Below, piece by piece: positions 6,139-11,033 of a stretch of DNA of 11,033 nt; the stretch's first letter is position 1; every line of letters begins with the position of its first letter. Source of the stretch: Actinomycetes bacterium (GTDB lineage Bacteria; Actinomycetota; Actinomycetes; Actinomycetales; Microbacteriaceae). The notes beneath the pieces were generated by a model that was given only the letters and a program-made list of their open reading frames with translations, was not told the origin of the DNA and ran no database searches. The translations under genes were made by a program, and so were the position numbers. The DNA lies in assembly GCA_023386365.1 (NCBI GenBank), contig JAEWJX010000007.1, forward strand, positions 1-11,033, given 5' to 3'.

Positions 6139-6662
6139 GCGGTCGCGTGCCGCGCAGGGTCGTCGGCGAGCTTTGCATCATCGGCTGGCAGGGGGATGCC
6201 GAACCGGCGGTTGGGGCTGAACAGCCAGTTGAGGCAGACGGCTGCGGCCGTGGCGACCACGGCGATCGCTCCGAAGGCGAGCAGAACGCCGAGGCCCGAC
6301 GGCTCCCAGTAGGTGTCGCGGAGCCAGAACGTCAGCCATCCCATCGCCGGGACGGTGCCGGCTGCGCCGGTGATGATCATCATCGTGCCCGACACCTGTT
6401 CGCCGAGGAGGCGGATGGCAAGGGTGACGAGCGCCGCGGCTACGGAGCTGCCGATGCCGACGGCGAGGCCGAGGATGGCGCCGACGAACACGCCGAAGAT
6501 GCCGAGCGCGATGCCGCCGCCGATGCCGCGGATGATGCCGGCTGCACCGTCGAACTGGGTGCTGCTGACGACGCCGATGATGACGCACGTGCCGAACCCG
6601 ATGATTGCGCCCGCCGCGGCACCGCCCCAGATTGCTCCGCCGTAGATCCTGTTCACGTGCAT
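6135..6662 (-). CDS. Hypothetical integral membrane protein, Gly/Ala-rich
   Basis: This 175-aa protein starts at ATG 6660-6662, behind GAGGAGG at an ideal 8-nt spacing. Further upstream the frame is open to 6800, but the sequence there is Arg-rich and unlike protein. Hydrophobic segments lie at about 9-32, 46-67, 69-87, 92-114 and 123-148, suggesting five spans. Glycine-packed stretches such as GGAIWGGAAAGAIIGFG (8-24) and GIGGGIALGIFGVFVGAILG (46-65) imply tightly packed helices. The C-terminal tail (149-175) is polar and probably cytoplasmic. I recognise no functional motif. It is divergent from the LADTG protein and convergent with the small-ORF region, so it appears to be a single-gene unit. 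Confidence 0.75.
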   Translation of the reverse strand: MHVNRIYGGAIWGGAAAGAIIGFGTCVIIGVVSSTQFDGAAGIIRGIGGGIALGIFGVFVGAILGLAVGIGSSVAAALVTLAIRLLGEQVSGTMMIITGAAGTVPAMGWLTFWLRDTYWEPSGLGVLLAFGAIAVVATAAAVCLNWLFSPNRRFGIPLPADDAKLADDPARHATA

Positions 6663-6676
6663 GTGCGCATCCTCCT

Positions 6677-6688
6677 CGCGAGCTCGCG
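6677..6688. promoter_or_regulatory. 12-bp perfect palindrome next to a ribosome binding site
   Basis: CGCGAGCTCGCG reads identically on both strands. It touches the Shine-Dalgarno of the membrane protein gene (GAGGAGG, 6671-6677 on the minus strand). Its position in a divergent gap would suit an operator, or an RNA hairpin hiding the ribosome site. The alphabet is GC-biased, so chance is a real alternative. Confidence 0.25.
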
Positions 6689-6836
6689 GGTCAGGCAGGG
6701 ACCTTGGACCCGCCGCCCTGCCCGCTGCTCGAGGTCGATGTCGTCTCACCGCCGCGGCCAGTCGGTGACGGCCGACCCCCATACCCATACCCACGCCCAA
6801 GCTCCGCCGGACACCGCGGGGCGCAAACGTTCGTTC

Positions 6837-6845
6837 TGCTAGCGT
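6837..6845 (+). promoter_or_regulatory. Candidate extended -10 for the LADTG protein gene
   Basis: TGCTAGCGT has the TGnTAnnnT form of an extended -10. It lies in the 244-bp divergent gap (6663-6906) and would give a leader of about 55 nt. No -35 consensus is visible. Otherwise the gap shows the 12-bp palindrome and a short ATACCC doublet near 6781, and nothing coding. Confidence 0.35.
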
Positions 6846-6906
6846 GGGCGGCGAGCGCGCCCGAGCGCTCTATTCACGAGTGCACCCGAACGCTCGAGGG
6901 GGACCC

Positions 6907-7725
6907 TTGCACCGCTCACGCCTGCTCGCATCCGCGGCCACCGCATCCGTCATCGGAGCGGGGCTCGCGCTCGCCGTCGCCGCCCCAGCATCGTCGGCCG
7001 AGCTCGGCTGCGAGGTCGAGGGCGTCGTCGTCGTGACCGACTCCACCACGGGTGCCGCGCTCGGGTGGCTGGGCACCGGGGTCGTCACCGGCGTTCCCGG
7101 CCTCGTGACGGATCGTGCACTCGCCTCTATCGTGTCGACCACCGTCGGCGACGCTCAGGCACTCACACAGATCGCCCCGGTGGACCCCGCCCACCCCTAC
7201 ATCGGCGCGGTCGTGGGTCCCGCCTCGGCCGGGCCCGATCTCGCTGTCGGCGTCGGCCACTATGTGGTCCTCGCGGACACCGCCGCCAGCGCGCCCGGGG
7301 CTGTGCCTGCCGCCATCGGCAACCGTCTGAACTCCAACCTTCTGGCGGAGGCGTCCATCTGGAGTCTCGCCACCGACGATTCACTCAGTCCCGTGTGGAT
7401 CAACTCGGATACCAGCGAGGCGCCCACGTTCGGCTTGTTCTACAACCCGAGCGCCGTCAGCAACGGCTTCATCCTCACCGGTGACCCGGTGGCCTTCGAC
7501 GACACGTTCGGCAGCACGACGCCGGTGAGCTTCACCCTCGAGGTGACCTCCTCCGTGTGCGACGTCGATGAGGAGGTGCCCCCGGCGCAGCCCGCTGCGG
7601 CGCCCGAGCTGGCCGACACCGGCGCGAGCGACCAGGCGGCGGCTGCGTTCGTGGCGCTGGGAGTTCTCGTCGCCGGCATGGGCGCTGCGGCCTTCGCTCG
7701 CGCGCGTCGGGTCCGTCGCGGCTAA
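6907..7725 (+). CDS. Secreted LAXTG-anchored cell-wall protein (class E sortase substrate)
   Basis: The TTG at 6907-6909 is chosen as start because a GAGGGGGA purine tract precedes it by 3 nt and a textbook signal peptide begins directly. MHRSRLL is followed by a hydrophobic core (9-26) and likely cleavage after ASSA (28-31). The frame is open upstream to 6844, which would add an implausible leader. The 272-aa product ends with ELADTG (234-239), a hydrophobic span (245-264) and the basic tail RARRVRRG, a complete sortase signal of LAXTG type. In high-GC actinobacteria, class E sortases use LAXTG. The mature domain (32-233) has two cysteines (C35, C218) that could form a disulphide. I do not recognise its fold. 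No sortase gene lies in the window. Confidence 0.88.
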   Translation: MHRSRLLASAATASVIGAGLALAVAAPASSAELGCEVEGVVVVTDSTTGAALGWLGTGVVTGVPGLVTDRALASIVSTTVGDAQALTQIAPVDPAHPYIGAVVGPASAGPDLAVGVGHYVVLADTAASAPGAVPAAIGNRLNSNLLAEASIWSLATDDSLSPVWINSDTSEAPTFGLFYNPSAVSNGFILTGDPVAFDDTFGSTTPVSFTLEVTSSVCDVDEEVPPAQPAAAPELADTGASDQAAAAFVALGVLVAGMGAAAFARARRVRRG

Positions 7726-7732
7726 CGGCACC

Positions 7733-7750
7733 ACGCCGACGTCGGGGCGT
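7733..7750. terminator. Weak dyad in the 43-bp convergent gap
   Basis: ACGCC (7733-7737) can pair with GGCGT (7746-7750), and CGACGTCG (7737-7744) inside is itself palindromic. There is no T-tract. A terminator role is suggested only by position between the convergent LADTG and 222-aa protein genes. Confidence 0.2.
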
Positions 7751-7768
7751 CCAGCGAGCGGATGAGCT

Positions 7769-8437
7769 CTACTCCTGAGCACACTCCTCGAGCGAGCCTT
7801 CCTGGAACCAGATCAGCTGGCGCTCCGAACTCGCTACCTCGGCGGAGGCTCCCGGTACCGAGACCGTGACCCGCGGGATGTTCGTGCCCTGCGACGCGCA
7901 CTCGGCGAGCACTGCGCCGCCGCCGTAGCCGAACCACGCCTCGAACGTGGTGCTCTCGCCGGACAGCACCTGAACGGGTGAGAAGTCGAGCGCGAAGGTG
8001 CGCCCGCCCTCGACGTCGACCCCGTCGGGTCCGTTGGGGTTCACGAAGTGGGCCTCGAGGCCGAGCACGTTGTCGCTTCCGAGCATCGCGAGCGTCACCG
8101 AGTCGACCTGCACGGTCGCCCAGCCGTCGTTCGCCACATGGAAGCGCAGAACGCATTCCATACCCTCGTCGAGCACGACGACCGGAGCGAAGTAGCTCAA
8201 CTGGGCCGCATCCGTGTCGCCGACTTCGGTGCCGCTGCACTCGACCGGACGCGAGTCGTACTCGATGGTGACGCCGTCGAGCGCCGAGACGGTCACCGCG
8301 CGCCATGTCGCGAACGACCCGGCAAGCAGGGCGACGACGGCGATCACCACCCAGCCGACCCACCGAAGCGAGCGGCGTGCGACCGGCTGCTCGATCGGCT
8401 GAGGTTCTTGGAGCCCCGCGGCGAGGGTGGACGTCAT
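7769..8437 (-). CDS. Hypothetical single-span exported protein
   Basis: This 222-aa protein has a short cytoplasmic head with a basic patch (ARRSLRW, 20-26), one membrane segment (about 26-46) and an extracellular domain of about 175 residues. The domain is rich in beta-type sequence, with four cysteines (C67, C95, C180, C219) that could give two disulphides. There is no sortase motif or lipobox, so the N-terminal span probably anchors it. I recognise no family. The start is ATG 8435-8437; a GATGAT hexamer 6 nt upstream, with no Shine-Dalgarno, suggests leaderless initiation. It lies 41 bp downstream of the alpha/beta hydrolase gene on the same strand, so the two may also be co-transcribed. 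Confidence 0.78.
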   Translation of the reverse strand: MTSTLAAGLQEPQPIEQPVARRSLRWVGWVVIAVVALLAGSFATWRAVTVSALDGVTIEYDSRPVECSGTEVGDTDAAQLSYFAPVVVLDEGMECVLRFHVANDGWATVQVDSVTLAMLGSDNVLGLEAHFVNPNGPDGVDVEGGRTFALDFSPVQVLSGESTTFEAWFGYGGGAVLAECASQGTNIPRVTVSVPGASAEVASSERQLIWFQEGSLEECAQE

Positions 8438-8478
8438 GCGGCGATCATCGCAGTCCTGAGGGGAACTCCGCTAGCGTC

Positions 8479-9231
8479 TCACCCGAACAGTGCCACGACC
8501 CCATCGGTGATGGCGTCGCGCACCTCGTCGTCGTCTGCCTCCTGGGGTCCGTCGCCCGGCTGGATGCCGTAGTCGCCGAACTGGGCGTGGCTGGCATCCG
8601 CGATCAGCACGAACTCCGCGTCGGACGGGAGCTTCGCGCTCGCCTCCTCGATGTCGGCCTGGGTCGAGAGCTCGTCGTTCTCGCCGATGAAGGTGAGGGC
8701 CGGGATGCCGGTCTGCGACAGGTCGACGGAGCAGTAGGAGCCGAAGAGGACGATGCCCGACACCTCGTTGTCGGAGTCGGCCGCGTACATGCAGGAGCGC
8801 ACGCCGCCCAGCGAATGCCCGCCGACCATCCACGTGTCGACGCCGGGCGCGAGGCCCTCCCAGGTGCTGAGGGGCCGGGTCTCGAGGATCGCGAAGTTGA
8901 GGGTGGGGCGCGCGATCACGACGGTGATGCCCGACTCGGCCACCCCCGAGAGCTTGTTCGCGTAGGCGGCCGGGTCGACCCGGGCACCCGCGAAGAACAC
9001 GAGCCCTCCGCCGTTCGGGGCGTCCGGCGTCAGCACGACGCCCTCCGGGTGCTCCGTCACGGTCACCGTCTCGGTGGCGCGCGCCAGCGGGCCCTCCTCG
9101 GCCATCATCGGGCTCGACGCCCACGCGAGGAACCCGGCGACGATCACCACCAGCACACACGCCGCGGCGATGATGGCGGTGCGGATGCGGGAGCGCCGCT
9201 TCGTCTTCGGGGCTGGGGCCTGCGCAGTCAC
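8479..9231 (-). CDS. Membrane-anchored alpha/beta hydrolase
   Basis: This 250-aa protein has a basic head (KTKRRSRIR, 9-17) and one membrane span (about 18-38), so its catalytic domain faces outside. GGHSLGG (137-143) holds the nucleophile Ser140, D186 in GENDEL is the probable acid, and H215 in DASHAQFGDYG the histidine. The stretch from H215 through FGDYG and Q224-PGDG is characteristic of the small Abhydrolase_5-like family in actinobacteria. The substrate is unknown. The start is GTG 9229-9231, with a TATCGT hexamer 6 nt upstream and no Shine-Dalgarno, which indicates a leaderless message. It is divergent from the D-serine dehydratase-like gene across 17 bp and is followed by the 222-aa exported protein. 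Confidence 0.9.
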   Translation of the reverse strand: MTAQAPAPKTKRRSRIRTAIIAAACVLVVIVAGFLAWASSPMMAEEGPLARATETVTVTEHPEGVVLTPDAPNGGGLVFFAGARVDPAAYANKLSGVAESGITVVIARPTLNFAILETRPLSTWEGLAPGVDTWMVGGHSLGGVRSCMYAADSDNEVSGIVLFGSYCSVDLSQTGIPALTFIGENDELSTQADIEEASAKLPSDAEFVLIADASHAQFGDYGIQPGDGPQEADDDEVRDAITDGVVALFG

Positions 9232-9248
9232 CCTGACACGATAAGCCT
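9232..9248. promoter_or_regulatory. 17-bp bidirectional promoter core
   Basis: The whole gap between two divergent GTG starts is 17 bp. Minus strand: TATCGT (9238-9243) then 6 nt to GTG. Plus strand: CACGAT (9237-9242, matching A2 and T6 of TAnnnT) then 6 nt to GTG. The two hexamers overlap by 5 bp and neither gene has room for a Shine-Dalgarno, so both messages would be leaderless, with -35 regions inside the opposite coding sequences. Confidence 0.5.
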
Positions 9249-10481
9249 GTGACCGATCCCGCAGATCCGCTCGAGCTGGACCCCGTGCTGGGGCCGCGGC
9301 ACAAGTCGGTGCCGCCGCAGCTGTGGAGGAGGCGTGCGTCGGAGGTCGCCGGCGAGCGGCATCCCGTCTCGGCGTTCTCGACCCCGCTGCTCGTACTCGA
9401 CCGCGCCGCCGCCGACGCGAACGTCGCGCTGCTCACCGGCTGGGCCGCCGAGCGCGGACTGCTCCTCGCACCCCACGGGAAGACCACGATGGCGCCCGAA
9501 CTGTGGCGCCGCCTGCTCGACGCCGGATGCTGGGGTCTCACGGTCGCGACACCGTGGCAGGCGCAGGTGGCGCGCGGTGTCGGTGCCCGGCGGATCCTCA
9601 TCGCCAATGAGGTCACCGACCCGGTGGGAGTCGACTGGATCGCGGCGGAGCTCGACGCGCATCCGTCGCTGGAGTTGGCGTGCTGGGTGGATTCGGATGC
9701 GGCGGTCGCGTCGCTCGCGCGCGCCGCGGGGGAGCGCCCCATCGACGTGCTGGTGGAAATGGGCGGTGCAGGCGGTCGCACCGGCGCGCGGGGTCGGGAT
9801 GCGGCGCTCGCCGTCGCGGATGCGGTCGCGGCCGAGCCGCGCCTCCGGTTGCGCGGGGTCGCCGGATACGAGGGGAGCTACGGATTCGACCGGCGGCCCG
9901 AGACGGTCGCTGCGGTCCGGGGATACCTCGACGAGGTGGCGGCGACGGCGGATGCGGTGCTCGACGCCCACGACATCCGTGACCCGCTCGTGTCGGCGGG
10001 GGGATCGTCGTGGTTCGACCTGGTGGCGGAGGCGCTCGCGCCGCTCGCCGGGCGGGCCCACGTAGTGCTGCGGTCGGGGGCGTTCCAGGCGCACGACGAC
10101 CTGTTCTATGAGGCGACGTCGCCCGCGGAGGCGGCCCTGCGTCCGGCGCTCACCCTGCGGGCGCGGGTGCTGTCGCGGCCGGAGCCCGGGGTGGTGGTGC
10201 TCGACGCGGGCAAGCGCGATGCGCCGTTCGACTACGACCTGCCGGTGGTGCTGGGGACGGCGGATTCGCGCGCGCTGCCCGGCGCACGCGTCGTCTCGTT
10301 GGCCGATCAGCATGCGCGCATGGAGTTGCCCGTCGGCACGGCGCTCGATGTGGGAGACGTGGTGCTGCTCGGCATCTCGCACCCGTGCGGTGCGTTCGAT
10401 CGGTGGCGACTGATCCCCGAGGTGGAGGATGCGCGGGGCATCGACCCGCGGGTTGTGGGGTTCGTGGCGACGGTGTTCTGA
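9249..10481 (+). CDS. D-serine dehydratase-like PLP enzyme (DSD1 / D-threonine aldolase family)
   Basis: This 410-aa protein has an alanine-racemase-type barrel (about 45-290) followed by the D-serine dehydratase-like beta domain (about 297-395). PHGKTTMAPEL (75-85) carries the PLP-binding Lys78, and SAGGSSWFD (249-257) is the expected phosphate-binding loop. In the C-terminal domain ADQHARME (352-359) and SHPCGAFDRW (377-386) are family marks. The pair H378-x-C380 corresponds to the zinc ligands of eukaryote-type D-serine dehydratase, whereas D-threonine aldolases have Asp at the second position. The likely reaction is thus elimination of ammonia from D-serine or a related 3-hydroxy D-amino acid, in the cytoplasm. 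The true substrate is inferred only. The start is GTG 9249, leaderless. Confidence 0.88.
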   Translation: MTDPADPLELDPVLGPRHKSVPPQLWRRRASEVAGERHPVSAFSTPLLVLDRAAADANVALLTGWAAERGLLLAPHGKTTMAPELWRRLLDAGCWGLTVATPWQAQVARGVGARRILIANEVTDPVGVDWIAAELDAHPSLELACWVDSDAAVASLARAAGERPIDVLVEMGGAGGRTGARGRDAALAVADAVAAEPRLRLRGVAGYEGSYGFDRRPETVAAVRGYLDEVAATADAVLDAHDIRDPLVSAGGSSWFDLVAEALAPLAGRAHVVLRSGAFQAHDDLFYEATSPAEAALRPALTLRARVLSRPEPGVVVLDAGKRDAPFDYDLPVVLGTADSRALPGARVVSLADQHARMELPVGTALDVGDVVLLGISHPCGAFDRWRLIPEVEDARGIDPRVVGFVATVF

Positions 10482-10594
10482 GCCGCGCGACTTTGGTCAC
10501 GAGATCGTAACGACCTCGATCGGTTCTCCCTCCGATCGGCGTTTCGCGGGGAGAACCGGGCGCGATTGTCGGTGGCCTTCGATGGTCTGAGGTC
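10482..10594. other. Dyad-rich intergenic region with overlapping hairpins
   Basis: Three inverted repeats lie in this gap. GAGATCG/CGACCTC (10501-10517) is near-palindromic around TAA, with one mismatch. CGATCGG/CCGATCG (10517-10523, 10532-10538) is perfect with an 8-nt loop. CGGTTCTCCC/GGGAGAACCG (10521-10530, 10549-10558) is perfect with an 18-nt loop. The last two share bases, so only one can form at a time. No T-tract follows. The region could end the upstream transcript, or be an attenuator or regulator site for the DUF222 gene. Confidence 0.5.
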
Positions 10595-11033
10595 ATGACG
10601 AAGAACCCCACGGATCCGGTCTCGCGGGCGGACGCCGCGCTCGATCGCGTGGTGCAGCTCCAGGCGCAGATCGACGCGCTGACCGCGCAGCGAGCAACCG
10701 CGGTCGAGGAGTTCGAGACAGTCTTCGGCGAGGCGTACCCGCCAGCCGCTGCCCCTTTTCGAGAGCGTGCGAGCCGCGCTGAGTTGGCGTGCGCCCTGCG
10801 CCTTCCGGAGCGATCCGCGGAACGGTTGATGGGGGAGGCGCGGGTGCTGGTGCGGTTGCTGCCGAACACCCTCGCCGCCCTCGCCGAGGGCCGGTTCTCC
10901 TACCGCCACGCGCAGGTGCTCGTCGACCAGACGGCAGGCCTCTCAGACGACGACCGCGCGGCCATCGAGCGGGTCGCACTCGGCACGGCCGGTCGTGTCA
11001 CGGCGGCGCGCTTCTCGCGCACGGTGCGCACGC
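10595..11033 (+). CDS. DUF222 (13E12-type) protein, N-terminal part; probable HNH endonuclease
   Basis: The first 146 codons are visible. A predicted helical segment (about 11-45) is followed by helix-rich sequence with LRLPERSAERLMGEARVLVR (68-87) and LAEGRFSYRHAQVLVDQTAGL (96-116). These are marks of DUF222, the domain that precedes an HNH nuclease in the REP13E12-like proteins common in actinobacterial genomes. The HNH part would lie beyond the window edge, so nuclease activity is inferred. The start ATG 10595 has GAGG only 2 nt upstream and a GATGGT hexamer 8 nt upstream. Such genes often occur in many divergent copies and can be mobile; here there is no direct sign of mobility. Confidence 0.88.
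   Translation, partial: MTKNPTDPVSRADAALDRVVQLQAQIDALTAQRATAVEEFETVFGEAYPPAAAPFRERASRAELACALRLPERSAERLMGEARVLVRLLPNTLAALAEGRFSYRHAQVLVDQTAGLSDDDRAAIERVALGTAGRVTAARFSRTVRT

Noticed and set aside
6779..6797. Short ATACCC/ACGCCC tandem motif
   Set aside because: Only two exact units and one imperfect unit; too short to call a functional repeat.
8471..9781. A 436-codon minus-strand frame over the hydrolase
   Set aside because: It covers the hydrolase in the wrong frame and is low-complexity; no domain is visible.
9228..10382. A 384-codon minus-strand frame opposite the PLP enzyme
   Set aside because: Arg/His/Gln-rich antisense shadow; the plus-strand frame has clear active-site motifs.

Overview
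The window is very GC-rich, gene-dense chromosomal DNA. Short intergenic gaps, frequent GTG/TTG starts, several apparently leaderless promoters, an LAXTG sortase signal, a WYL regulator and a DUF222 gene all point to a high-GC actinobacterium, most likely Microbacteriaceae-like. The family assignment is inferred from style and gene content, not from a marker gene. Most genes belong to recognisable families. I found no CRISPR array, rRNA, complete insertion sequence or phage module.

Left part (1-5066). The C-terminus of a proline/glutamate-semialdehyde dehydrogenase (PutA-like) enters from the left and converges on a DrrAB-type ABC exporter, whose ATPase and permease genes (minus strand) are joined by an ATGA overlap. 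A WYL-domain regulator is transcribed divergently. The 61-bp gap between them holds a near-perfect 15-bp palindrome that is a good operator candidate. The regulator's 3' end overlaps, tail to tail by 31 bp, a type-B carboxylesterase. The esterase is itself translationally coupled (GTGA overlap) behind a Bcp-type peroxiredoxin whose active-site PxxxTxxC proline is replaced by glycine.

Middle part (5067-7768). A tRNA-Lys(CUU) gene with a strong terminator is followed by orphan accessory material: a short gapped copy of the tRNA T-arm, a broken small ORF encoding a Cys-containing peptide, a small hydrophobic multi-span protein with an excellent Shine-Dalgarno, a pair of mutually exclusive hairpins, and a tiny ORF. 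A second orphan membrane protein and an LADTG (class E sortase type) wall-anchored protein follow, transcribed away from each other. This looks like the remains of a tRNA-associated insertion, but no integrase is visible.

Right part (7769-11033). A single-span exported protein of unknown function lies downstream of a membrane-anchored alpha/beta hydrolase on the minus strand. The hydrolase is separated by only 17 bp from a divergent zinc/PLP D-serine dehydratase-like enzyme. Beyond a hairpin-rich 113-bp gap, a DUF222 (13E12-type, usually HNH endonuclease) gene runs off the right edge.

The most interesting points are the exact 6-nt spacing of -10-like hexamers to five start codons (leaderless genes), the Gly-for-Pro peroxiredoxin, the tRNA-Lys-flanking relic with its possible peptide/membrane-protein pair, and the dyad-rich non-coding spots.
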